Origin: Streptococcus suis
Lineage (GTDB): Bacteria; Bacillota; Bacilli; Lactobacillales; Streptococcaceae
Reading direction: 5' to 3'
Length of the DNA stretch: 64,000 bases
Assembly (NCBI RefSeq): GCF_024509525.1
Contig: NZ_JAMWEM010000004.1
Coordinates: forward strand, 62,001-126,000
The notes under the pieces were generated by a model. The model saw only the letters and a list, made by a program, of their open reading frames with translations, made no database searches and was not told where the DNA came from. Positions within the stretch are counted from its first letter, which is position 1. Every line of letters begins with the position of its first letter. Of this stretch, positions 1 through 6,682 are shown piece by piece. The translations under genes and the position numbers were made by a program.

Positions 1-242
1 CCATAGGCTGATATTTTTTTATAAAATTGACTCAGGCCAGGGGAAAGGGCAATTCGATGGAAAACATTTCGAACAGCCAACTTTCGAATGCTCTCCGCTA
101 GAGCAAGGATTGTTCTTTCTGTATCTCTGGTCCGTCCAAATTCCTGTTTATAGGCGACCAAGAGTTTCCGCTCCTCTGCCGTAATGGTCGGATTCAAGAT
201 AAGGTTGATCAGTTCTTCCATGATTTTCTCTCTCGTTTCCAT
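1..242 (-). CDS. Bacteriocin immunity protein (EntA-immunity-like), 3' end cut by window edge
   Basis: The frame starts at the ATG at 242 behind a GGAGGG ribosome site and stays open to the window edge, giving at least 80 residues beginning METREKIMEELINLIL. The short helical sequence with LILNPTITAEERKLL, followed by a second helical part ending LAVRNVFHRIALSPGLSQF, resembles the small cytoplasmic enterocin A-type immunity proteins common in streptococcal bacteriocin loci; these protect the producer from its own peptide. The gene is the first one behind a paired response-regulator box and TATACT -10 at 277-342, so it is predicted to be switched on with the bacteriocins. The family call comes from pattern memory only. 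The C-terminus lies outside the window. Confidence 0.6.
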   Translation of the reverse strand, partial: METREKIMEELINLILNPTITAEERKLLVAYKQEFGRTRDTERTILALAESIRKLAVRNVFHRIALSPGLSQFYKKISAY

Positions 243-276
243 TTTCTACCCTCCGTATGTTGTCATTGATAGCATC

Positions 277-342
277 AGTATAGCAGGTAATCGCATCTTC
301 GTTTGTCCATTTCCTGAACGGTCATCCAGGCTTCCTGAATAG
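277..342 (-). promoter_or_regulatory. Blp-type response-regulator box pair and -10
   Basis: Two direct boxes read on the minus strand as CTATTCAGGA (342-333) and CCGTTCAGGA (321-312), 21 bp start to start, followed after 29 bp by TATACT (282-277). The layout is the same as at the other bacteriocin-locus promoters here. The boxes take the place of a -35 element and drive the immunity gene at 242. Confidence 0.8.
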
Positions 343-445
343 TTACAAATACGAAAATGAAGCCCAGCATCTATCTGGACTCCAATCTTTTTCTTTTTGT
401 TTGCTACAAGACCATCAAACTATTCCACATGATGATGGATTCCGA

Positions 446-661
446 TTACATATTTTCGTCAGTCTCCATTCTCTTTCTCCTCACTACATGTATCAACAGA
501 CCGATAACAAATACTGCAATGGAAGACAGATTTGAAAATGTCCAAAATGGTGCATCAAATACAAAGGTATTGTAGAGTGCAAGACTGAAACCGACACTAT
601 ATAAAACTGCAACAAATAACCACAAACCATTTTCTATTTTTTTATCAGATAATTTCTTCAT
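446..661 (-). CDS. Small two-helix membrane protein, possible bacteriocin immunity
   Basis: This 71-aa protein starts at an ATG 11 bp downstream of a GGAG ribosome site. It has two hydrophobic stretches (about residues 12-32 and 40-60) and a basic C-terminus containing HVVRRKRMETD. Small two-TM proteins of this kind are typical immunity or auxiliary proteins in class II bacteriocin loci, and the neighbours on both sides are immunity-like. No box pair lies immediately upstream, so it may be read through from 1.5 kb or have its own weak promoter. The function is inferred only from size, topology and location. Confidence 0.5.
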   Translation of the reverse strand: MKKLSDKKIENGLWLFVAVLYSVGFSLALYNTFVFDAPFWTFSNLSSIAVFVIGLLIHVVRRKRMETDENM

Positions 662-810
662 GTCCGTTCTCCTTTATTACTCATTCATCTGTAACCTGAT
701 AAACAGGGCACGATGTACGAACAACTGATAACTCTTGTGATAACAATAAACGACTCCCACCTCCTACATCAAAAATTCTCCCTGCTGCAACAAATTAGAT
801 GACTTCTTGG

Positions 811-1446
811 CTAGAGATTTGCAATGGTAACCAAGGTATTCCAGACAATGTGTAGAATCATCGGGGCGTAAATCTTCTTCGTCTTTTGGAACAAGAATGC
901 AAAAATCAATCCCATTCCAAAATAAGGAAGCATTTCCAATGGTCTAAACCCGTGCATATGCCCGAGGGCAAAGAGGAAGGCTGACAAGAGGCAACTTAAG
1001 CCGTATCGGCTCCATTTTTCAAAACGTTTCATCACCCAACCACGATAGATGACCTCTTCAACAATCGGGCCGAGGAGACTTGCCCACAAAATATACCCTA
1101 ATTTTGATAAACCACTGAGTGAGGCATAGACTGTATCTATCCTAGTCTCATTTTCTGTGGTTGGTATATAACGAGCAATGGTCACCAACCAGTAGTAGAG
1201 TGCAAAAAAGCCAACAACTGTCCACAAAATAGACATGAGCCGAGGTCTTTCTACTCTCCATATCTCCATTTTGTTGGTCTCCTGCAACTGTTGAAGACAG
1301 AGCAGGCTAATCAGAGACCATAAAATGACAGAGCAGAATTGTTACCCACCCAATGTTAGAGGCAGATGATAGATAACTAAACGTCCAATCGGATCTGCCA
1401 ATACAATGGTTCCCAATAAGAAATAATCTTTTTTTACATTGTCCAT
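811..1446 (-). pseudogene. CPBP-family immunity/protease gene interrupted by an in-frame stop
   Basis: A well-formed start (ATG at 1446, AGGAG upstream) begins MDNVKKDYFLLGTIVL but meets TAA at 1344-1342, codon 35. The same frame then continues without another stop to 811, giving about 210 codons. The downstream part contains the CPBP (Abi) signature GPIVEEVIYRG and several membrane helices, and aligns along its length with the intact CPBP gene at 1641-2273. CPBP proteins are intramembrane glutamic-type proteases, and many in blp/pln loci act in bacteriocin self-immunity. Only TTG (1287) or ATG (1269) could restart translation, which would lose the first helices. It lies behind a box pair (1509-1574). 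It is probably inactivated, unless the stop is a sequencing error. Confidence 0.75.
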
Positions 1447-1483
1447 AAAGTCACCTAATTTCTCCTGTATATGTTCTTATTTT

Positions 1484-1756
1484 GTCTCCTTGCTACTTTG
1501 ATAAGTCTAGTATAGCTGATTTTTGAAGAAATCATTCTCCATTTCCTGAATGGTCGTCCAATCGTCCTGAATGGAAGGTTGGAGTATGCAAGAGGTTAGA
1601 TAAAAAGAACAGCTTCTCAAAACCGCTCTTCAACATAGACTTATTGGTTGATTAGTAATAGCACAAAACTGTTCCATAAAATGTGTAAACAAATCGCAGG
1701 ATAAATGGTTTCTGACTTTTTGAATAGGAAGGCGTAGATGCAGCCCATCCCAAAAT
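1484..1756. repeat. 273-bp duplicated cassette, copy A
   Basis: This segment recurs at 3132-3404 with the same length, no gaps and 13 mismatches by eye (about 95% identity). It includes, in minus-strand order, the last codons of a CPBP gene, its stop, a short spacer, a paired regulator box and the TATACT -10 of the next gene. Confidence 0.9.
1509..1574 (-). promoter_or_regulatory. Blp-type response-regulator box pair and -10
   Basis: Two identical boxes CCATTCAGGA (1574-1565 and 1553-1544, minus strand) lie 21 bp apart start to start and 29 bp before TATACT (1514-1509). This is the best match to consensus in the window. It drives the interrupted CPBP gene at 1446. Confidence 0.85.
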
Positions 1757-2273
1757 AGGTCATAAAGTCTGTCACTGACCAGCCGTACAGTAGGGTATGC
1801 CCCATTGAAAATAAGCTGGCAGAAACAAGGGCTTCCAAGGAAAAAATGGAATTTTTTTCTAGATTCTTCATCAACAAACCTCGGAAAACCAACTCCTCAC
1901 CTATGGGTCCCACTATCATCGCATAAGCATTGAAAATGAAGAGTTCCATCCCAACATACTGTTGCTCATTTATGGCTTGTTGGTTAGCTGGTAGGGGAAA
2001 CAGCTCATGAATCACCATCGCCCATGCAATCAGTGCAAAGAATCCAAGTAGTAGTTTGCCAATTGTTTTCCAGGAAAAACTCCTAAACCGAAGAATTTCT
2101 CCAAAACCTTGCAATCGCAGCAAAACACACGAAACGATACTAATAATGACAACCCCTAGATAGAACACGTATTCTTGTTCAATGAAACTGAGACCGTAGG
2201 GATAGATTCCCAGCAAAATCAGCAAAGCAATGTAGGGATTGATTACAATATTCTTCCATGTACGTGTATTCAT
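1641..2273 (-). CDS. CPBP-family intramembrane protein, probable bacteriocin immunity
   Basis: The true start is the ATG at 2273, behind AAGGAGAG; an upstream GTG in frame lies before the ribosome site. The protein is 210 aa with six to seven hydrophobic segments. The CPBP motifs are present: GPIGEELVFRG (about residue 128) with its glutamate pair, and a later HTLLYG histidine region. The family comprises intramembrane glutamic-type proteases that process CAAX-like substrates or give immunity to class II bacteriocins. Neighbours are bacteriocin genes, so self-immunity is the likely role. Its 3' end is duplicated at 3289-3404. No regulator box lies directly upstream. Confidence 0.8.
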   Translation of the reverse strand: MNTRTWKNIVINPYIALLILLGIYPYGLSFIEQEYVFYLGVVIISIVSCVLLRLQGFGEILRFRSFSWKTIGKLLLGFFALIAWAMVIHELFPLPANQQAINEQQYVGMELFIFNAYAMIVGPIGEELVFRGLLMKNLEKNSIFSLEALVSASLFSMGHTLLYGWSVTDFMTYFGMGCIYAFLFKKSETIYPAICLHILWNSFVLLLINQ

Positions 2274-2490
2274 AGCAAACTCTCCTTGCACTATATCCTG
2301 TAAAAGAAGAGGGAGCTGGTTTTAGATGTGGTATACATTCTATAAAAACCAAATCCCTCTTAAATTCGAACGTTTGTTTTTCTAGGCTATAAATAGGCTG
2401 CAGAGGCGGAATCCAGTTCATATCAAAAAAATCAGATCCGTGATTGTTAAAATTTCCCCCATTCTATAGACACTAGTAAAGCTCCTAGCC

Positions 2491-2530
2491 CACCTCAAAG
2501 TATAACAGTTGGACCATATACTTTGAGGTG
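2491..2530 (-). terminator. Long hairpin at the 3' end of the 2495-2821 gene
   Basis: Arms CACCTCAAAGTATA (2491-2504) and its exact complement (2517-2530) form a 14-bp stem with a 12-nt loop. The last codons and stop of the 2495-2821 gene lie in the stem. There is no clear T tract, so it may be a 3' stabilising or attenuating hairpin rather than a classical terminator. Confidence 0.5.
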
Positions 2531-2821
2531 CGGTTTGATTGTTGCATAATGATACTGGTCATATTGTCGCCAAGCTAGTCTCGTCGGTTCGTCTAGTTCG
2601 AGCGAACTCAATCCGATTAACAAACTACAATGTTGATAAAACTTTTCTAACGTTATTAGTAGCTTATTATCTACATTGGAACTTACCTCAAGTTTACTGA
2701 GGGTTTCTCGGATATATTCTGCAAATCGTACTTCATCTACAGTGCCTTTTTTCTTCATTTTTTGGAACTGTTTGTCCATTTCAGTAATTAGGCTTTTTAC
2801 ATCTACAATTACATTTTCCAT
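2495..2821 (-). CDS. Small helical protein, putative immunity protein for the adjacent bacteriocin
   Basis: This 108-aa protein is read from the ATG at 2821, ten bases after GGAGGT; an in-frame ATG six codons earlier overlaps that ribosome site and is rejected. It is charged and helical with no signal or membrane segment: an N-terminal stretch rich in K, E and D (MDKQFQKMKKKG) and a C-terminal half with LITLEKFYQHCSLLIGL. Its start lies 18 bp after the stop of the bacteriocin at 2839-3093, so the two are cotranscribed from the box promoter at 3157-3222. A cognate immunity gene is usually found in this position. I do not recognise the family, so the role is inferred from context. Confidence 0.55.
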   Translation of the reverse strand: MENVIVDVKSLITEMDKQFQKMKKKGTVDEVRFAEYIRETLSKLEVSSNVDNKLLITLEKFYQHCSLLIGLSSLELDEPTRLAWRQYDQYHYATIKPHLKVYGPTVIL

Positions 2822-2838
2822 ATCATTACCTACCTCCA

Positions 2839-3093
2839 TTATGGCAGTGGATTATGAAGATCTCCCCAAGCTGCAGCCATATTGTTAGCAACATTTCCAA
2901 CAACATTAGACCAATCTACCCTGCAATTTCCATTTCTCATATTTGCCATTGTGTAGCGATAACCATTTCTACAAATGATATTGTCACTTATAGAGCTAAA
3001 TGGGGAATACCAACCATACGGTACACCTCCCTCAATATTCTCAAGAACTTCTGTGTTTATTTGGTTAAACTGTTCCATTGTTTTCGTTTTCAT
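2839..3093 (-). CDS. Class II bacteriocin precursor with double-glycine leader
   Basis: This 84-aa peptide starts at the ATG at 3093 behind AAAAAGGAGGT. A 23-residue leader MKTKTMEQFNQINTEV ending LENIEGG is the textbook double-glycine leader cut by C39-peptidase exporters such as the one at 4520. The 61-residue mature part begins VPYGWYSPF and contains two cysteines (mature positions 18 and 34) that could form a disulfide. It is rich in Asn, Gly and aromatics and ends WGDLHNPLP. It lacks YGNGV, so it is not pediocin-like, and it lacks the strong GxxxG pattern of two-peptide bacteriocins. It is regulated by the box pair at 3157-3222. The target and activity are unknown. Confidence 0.85.
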   Translation of the reverse strand: MKTKTMEQFNQINTEVLENIEGGVPYGWYSPFSSISDNIICRNGYRYTMANMRNGNCRVDWSNVVGNVANNMAAAWGDLHNPLP

Positions 3094-3156
3094 ATCGAAT
3101 ACCTCCTTTTTCATTTTTATTTTTTGAATTAGTCTCCTTGCTACTTTGATAAGTCT

Positions 3157-3222
3157 AGTATAGCTGATTTTTGAAGAAATCATTCTCCATTTCCTGAATA
3201 GTCATCCAATCGTCCTGAATGG
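3157..3222 (-). promoter_or_regulatory. Blp-type response-regulator box pair and -10
   Basis: Boxes CCATTCAGGA (3222-3213) and CTATTCAGGA (3201-3192), minus strand, 21 bp apart, then 29 bp to TATACT (3162-3157). It drives the bacteriocin at 3093 and its putative immunity gene. Confidence 0.85.
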
Positions 3223-3288
3223 AAGGTGAGAGTATGCAAGAGGTTAGATAAAAAGAACGGCTTCTCAAAACCGCTCCTTAACATAAAC

Positions 3289-3404
3289 TTATTGGTTGAT
3301 TAGTAATAGCACAAAACTGTTCCATAAAATATGTAAACAAATTGCAGGATAAATGGTTGCTGACTTTTTGAATAGGAAGGCGTAGATGCAGCACATACCA
3401 AAAT
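3289..3404 (-). pseudogene. C-terminal remnant of a CPBP gene
   Basis: The frame encodes CCIYAFLFKKSATIYPAI and then LHILWNSFVLLLINQ and a stop, nearly identical to the end of the CPBP protein at 1641. No upstream part of the gene remains; the sequence changes abruptly at 3405. Confidence 0.85.
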
Positions 3405-3540
3405 GTATATAGATTCGATTTGGAGTCTGAAATCTAATCATTTCATCAAAATATTGGTCAAATTCCTGAGAAATAGTCTAGGATTTTATACTTATCTCTC
3501 TTTTATCCTATAATTTAAGTCTAACATTTCAATATCCCTT
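3405..3540. other. AT-rich intergenic stretch
   Basis: Between the CPBP remnant and the short membrane frame at 3541-3696 I see no gene, regulator box or clear hairpin. Confidence 0.5.
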
Positions 3541-3696
3541 TTAGCTAAAAAATAATTTATATATAATATTAAATACAGTTAGTACAAGCAAATATATTTT
3601 TATGAAATTATACTGACTCTTTCTGAGCTTTAAAACATACTTGCATGTAGCAATAGTGAGTAAACTAACAATAATTGTTACTATAGTTGAATACGT
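3541..3696 (-). pseudogene. Two-helix immunity-like frame whose start codon reads ACG
   Basis: Directly after the bacteriocin stop at 3701 a GGAGGG ribosome site (3709-3704) is followed 7 nt later by ACG (3696-3694) and 50 further codons without a stop. The product would be YSTIVTIIVSLLTIATCKYV, then a basic loop KLRKSQ, then IYLLVLTVFNIIYKLFF: two membrane helices with a charged loop. This is the size and topology of immunity proteins that follow two-peptide bacteriocins. No ATG, GTG or TTG stands at a usable position. The simplest reading is an ATG to ACG change that abolishes or weakens translation; weak ACG initiation is possible. Confidence 0.5.
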
Positions 3697-3700
3697 TTGA

Positions 3701-3898
3701 CTACCCTCCTATATAGTGTACTACACCTGTTCCAATGCACATGACAGCTCCTGCGCCAAGTGTTATTGGTCCTGTAAAAGCTACTGTCGTCAAAACACCC
3801 GCTACACATGCTCCGATAGAAGAACCAATATTAGGTTTGCCTCCCATAACATTCATTAACCTGATATCATCTAATTCATAAAAGCTATTTGTTCTCAT
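3701..3898 (-). CDS. Bacteriocin precursor, second peptide of a probable two-peptide pair
   Basis: This 65-aa precursor is read from the ATG at 3898 behind GGAGG. The leader MRTNSFYELDDIRLMNVMGG ends in double glycine after 20 residues. The 45-residue mature part begins KPNIGSSIGACVAGV and is glycine-rich and hydrophobic, with GxxxG-type spacing (GSSIGACVAG, GAGAVMCIGTG) and two cysteines. Class IIb two-peptide bacteriocins use such GxxxG helices to pair in the target membrane. It is the second gene of the pair, its start lying 18 bp after the stop of 3917-4159, and both share the box promoter at 4224-4289. The partner assignment is inference. Confidence 0.8.
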   Translation of the reverse strand: MRTNSFYELDDIRLMNVMGGKPNIGSSIGACVAGVLTTVAFTGPITLGAGAVMCIGTGVVHYIGG

Positions 3899-3916
3899 AA
3901 TTAATTCCTCCATCAA

Positions 3917-4159
3917 CTAGTTCCCAAGCATTCCACCAACACAAACGATGCCACCACCAATGGCTCCAATATGGGCACCAACAAATGCCGCAGGAATTGA
4001 AGTTAAGCCCAAGGTTGGTACTCCCGAAGCAAAACCAGTAGTCGCTCCCGTAATAGCTCCAACGGAAACTGCCTTGACACAATCTGTTCCTGTAAATTTC
4101 CCACCCTCAACTTGTGCAAGCATTTCTTCATTCATTGTATTAAATGTTTTCGTATTCAT
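3917..4159 (-). CDS. Bacteriocin precursor, first peptide of a probable two-peptide pair
   Basis: This 80-aa precursor is read from the ATG at 4159 behind AAAAAGGAGGT. The leader MNTKTFNTMNEEMLAQVEGG closely resembles pneumococcal BlpM/BlpN-type leaders. The 60-residue mature part begins KFTGTDCVKAVSV and is dominated by Gly, Ala and small hydrophobics (GAITGATTGFASG, GAHIGAIGGGIV) with two cysteines near its ends, as in Blp-type class IIb peptides. The leader is expected to be cut and the peptide exported by the C39 transporter at 4520. Cotranscribed with 3701-3898; the immunity-like frame at 3541 follows. Confidence 0.85.
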   Translation of the reverse strand: MNTKTFNTMNEEMLAQVEGGKFTGTDCVKAVSVGAITGATTGFASGVPTLGLTSIPAAFVGAHIGAIGGGIVCVGGMLGN

Positions 4160-4223
4160 ATCGAATACCTCCTTTTTCATTTTTATTTTTTTGAATGCGT
4201 CTCGTTGCAACTTTGACAAGTTT

Positions 4224-4289
4224 AGTATAGCTGATTTTTGGAAAAATACTGCTCCATTTCCTGAACTGTCGTCCAATCGTCCTGAATGG
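4224..4289 (-). promoter_or_regulatory. Blp-type response-regulator box pair and -10
   Basis: Boxes CCATTCAGGA (4289-4280) and CAGTTCAGGA (4268-4259), minus strand, 21 bp apart, then 29 bp to TATACT (4229-4224). It drives the two-peptide bacteriocin genes and lies back to back with the plus-strand transporter promoter. Confidence 0.85.
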
Positions 4290-4300
4290 GAAAGAAATGA

Positions 4301-4477
4301 CCGTTCAGGACTTTTTTGTGACCGCTCAGGAAGAACAGCCGTTGGGAAAGAGAAACTGTTCAGGACTTTTTTTGTGACCGCTCAGGAAGAACAGCCGTTG
4401 GGAAAGAGAAACTGTTCAGGATGTTTCAGCGACCGTTCAGGATTTGGATGCTTATTTTCTTAAATCTATGACATAAT
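4301..4477 (+). promoter_or_regulatory. Three tandem response-regulator box pairs before the exporter gene
   Basis: Pairs lie at 4301-4310/4322-4331, 4356-4365/4378-4387 and 4412-4421/4433-4442 (boxes CCGTTCAGGA, CCGCTCAGGA, CTGTTCAGGA). They arise from a 55-56-bp tandem duplication covering 4304-4414. Spacing is 21, 22 and 21 bp; the middle pair has one extra T. The last pair lies 29 bp from CATAAT (4472-4477), the presumed -10 of the exporter operon. Confidence 0.8.
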
Positions 4478-4519
4478 GCTACTAGACTACTTTTAGTTCA
4501 ATAGGAAAGGAAACTAGAT

Positions 4520-6673
4520 ATGACCAAGATAAAGAAAACCTTCGTCCCTCAGATAGATACCCGAGATTGCGGAGTCGCTGCTCTCGCTTCTATCGCCAAA
4601 TACTACGGCTCAGACTACTCCTTGGCCCACTTGCGAGAGTTAGCAAAGACTAATAAAGAAGGAACAACAGCCCTCGGTATCGTGAAAGCTGCACATGAAA
4701 TGGGCTTTGAAACCAGGGCTATCCAGGCCGATATGAGCCTCTTTGACATGACCGATATTCCTTATCCCTTCATCGTCCATGTCAATAAAGAAGGAAAACT
4801 CCAGCATTACTATGTGGTCTATAAAAATTTGAAAGATCAGATCCTCATTGGCGATCCCGACCCGACTGTAAAAGTTACCAAGATGAGCAAGGAGCGATTC
4901 GCTTCCGAATGGACAGGAGTGGCCATTTTTCTCGCACCTGAACCGAGTTATAAACCGCACAAGGATAAGAAAAATGGCCTGCTCGACTTCCTTCCCCTCA
5001 TCTTCCAACAACGAACACTTATCTTTTATATCGTTCTAGCCAGCTTACTCGTCACCCTCATCAACATTGCTGGCTCCTACTATCTGCAAGGGATTTTAGA
5101 TGAATACATTCCAAACCAGATGAAATCTACTCTCGGCATCATCTCCATCGGACTGATTATCACCTATATTCTCCAGCAAATGATGACCTTCTCCAGAGAC
5201 TACCTATTAACTGTCCTCAGTCAACGGCTCAGCATTGATGTCATTCTCTCCTATATCCGACACATCTTCGAACTCCCCATGTCCTTCTTTGCGACACGGC
5301 GAACAGGTGAAGTCATCTCTCGTTTTACAGATGCCAACTCAATCATCGATGCTCTGGCCTCTACAATCCTCTCCCTCTTCCTAGATGTGACTATTTTAAC
5401 CATTGTGGGCGGGGTCTTATTGGTACAAAACACGCACCTCTTCCTCCTCTCACTGATTTCAATCCCAATCTACGTGGTCATCATCTTTGCCTTTATCAAA
5501 CCCTTTGAAAGAATGAACAACGCTGTTATGCAGAGTAATTCGATGGTAAGCTCTGCTATTATCGAAGATATCAATGGTATTGAGACCATTAAGTCATTGA
5601 CAAGCGAAGAACAACGCTACCAAAAGATTGACAGCGAATTTGTGGATTATCTGGAAAAATCCTTTACCCTCAGCAAGTATTCGATCCTGCAATCCACTCT
5701 GAAGCAAGGAGCCCAGCTGATCCTCAACATTGCTATTCTCTGGCTCGGCTCTCAACTAGTTATGACAGGAAAAATCTCTATCGGACAACTCATCACCTTC
5801 AATACCCTCCTCTCTTACTTCACCAATCCTTTGGAAAATATCATCAACCTCCAGACCAAACTCCAATCTGCCAAAGTAGCCAACAATCGCCTTAATGAAG
5901 TCTACTTGGTTGAGTCAGAATTTCAAGAAGGACAGACCCTAACCGATCCAAGCTTCTTAAAAGGAGATATTCAGTTTGACGATGTTTCCTATAAATACGG
6001 ATTTGGACGAGACACCCTATCTGATATTCAACTGACCATCAAAGAAGGGGACAAGGTTAGTTTAGTCGGTATCAGCGGCTCTGGAAAAACAACACTAGCT
6101 AAAATGATTGTGAACTTTTTTGAGCCCTATAAGGGACGCATCACGCTCAATCATAACGATCTAAAAATGGTTGATAAGAAAGTCCTACGCCAATACATCA
6201 ACTACCTTCCCCAACAAGCCTATATCTTTAGTGGCTCTATCTTGGATAATCTGACTCTCGGTGCCAACCAAGCTATCAGTCAAGAGGATATCCTAAAAGC
6301 CTGTGAAATTGCAGAAATCCGCTCGGATATTGAACAGATGCCAATGGGCTATCAGACTGAGCTTTCTGACGGAGCTGGTCTATCTGGCGGGCAAAAACAA
6401 CGGATTGCTCTTGCACGAGCTCTCTTGACCAAGGCACCTGTGCTTATATTGGATGAAGCGACTAGCGGGCTGGATGTTCTCACCGAAAAGAAAGTCATTG
6501 ACAACCTCATGGCCATGACAGACAAAACCATTATCTTTGTTGCTCATCGTCTCAGTATTTCCGAACGTACCAACCAAGTCATTGTGCTGGACCAGGGCAA
6601 GATTATTGAAACCGGCTCTCACCAAGAATTAATGTCTCGCGGCGGTTTCTATCACCATTTGTTCAGTAAGTAA
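4520..6673 (+). CDS. blpA: Bacteriocin/pheromone ABC exporter with C39 peptidase domain (BlpA/ComA-like)
   Basis: This 717-aa protein has the order peptidase - membrane domain - ATPase. The N-terminal C39 domain (1-150) shows QIDTRDCGVAA with Cys17, plus His96 in LQHYYVV and Asp112, the expected catalytic triad. Six membrane helices follow (about 160-440). The C-terminal ATPase has a Walker A GISGSGKTT (about 516), the signature LSGGQKQR (about 620) and Walker B VLILDEATSG (about 641). Such proteins cut double-glycine leaders and export the peptide in one step. The substrates here should be the pheromone at 9870 and the three bacteriocins. It is first in an operon with the accessory protein 9 bp downstream. 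Confidence 0.93.
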   Translation: MTKIKKTFVPQIDTRDCGVAALASIAKYYGSDYSLAHLRELAKTNKEGTTALGIVKAAHEMGFETRAIQADMSLFDMTDIPYPFIVHVNKEGKLQHYYVVYKNLKDQILIGDPDPTVKVTKMSKERFASEWTGVAIFLAPEPSYKPHKDKKNGLLDFLPLIFQQRTLIFYIVLASLLVTLINIAGSYYLQGILDEYIPNQMKSTLGIISIGLIITYILQQMMTFSRDYLLTVLSQRLSIDVILSYIRHIFELPMSFFATRRTGEVISRFTDANSIIDALASTILSLFLDVTILTIVGGVLLVQNTHLFLLSLISIPIYVVIIFAFIKPFERMNNAVMQSNSMVSSAIIEDINGIETIKSLTSEEQRYQKIDSEFVDYLEKSFTLSKYSILQSTLKQGAQLILNIAILWLGSQLVMTGKISIGQLITFNTLLSYFTNPLENIINLQTKLQSAKVANNRLNEVYLVESEFQEGQTLTDPSFLKGDIQFDDVSYKYGFGRDTLSDIQLTIKEGDKVSLVGISGSGKTTLAKMIVNFFEPYKGRITLNHNDLKMVDKKVLRQYINYLPQQAYIFSGSILDNLTLGANQAISQEDILKACEIAEIRSDIEQMPMGYQTELSDGAGLSGGQKQRIALARALLTKAPVLILDEATSGLDVLTEKKVIDNLMAMTDKTIIFVAHRLSISERTNQVIVLDQGKIIETGSHQELMSRGGFYHHLFSK

Positions 6674-6682
6674 GGAGTTATT

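Larger units (their letters stand above)
3132..3404. repeat. 273-bp duplicated cassette, copy B
   Basis: This is the second copy of 1484-1756. It supplies the bacteriocin promoter at 3157-3222 and carries a 38-codon CPBP tail with no gene body. It therefore arose by duplication of a neighbouring immunity gene's end plus promoter, or by recombination between two such cassettes. Confidence 0.9.

Noticed and set aside
2179-2421. 80-codon minus-strand frame before the CPBP gene
   Set aside because: Most of it overlaps the CPBP start in another frame and there is no ribosome site; at most a short remnant.
3948-4463. 171-codon plus-strand frame over the bacteriocin genes and their promoters
   Set aside because: Its product is the complement of two bacteriocin genes and of the repeated regulator boxes.
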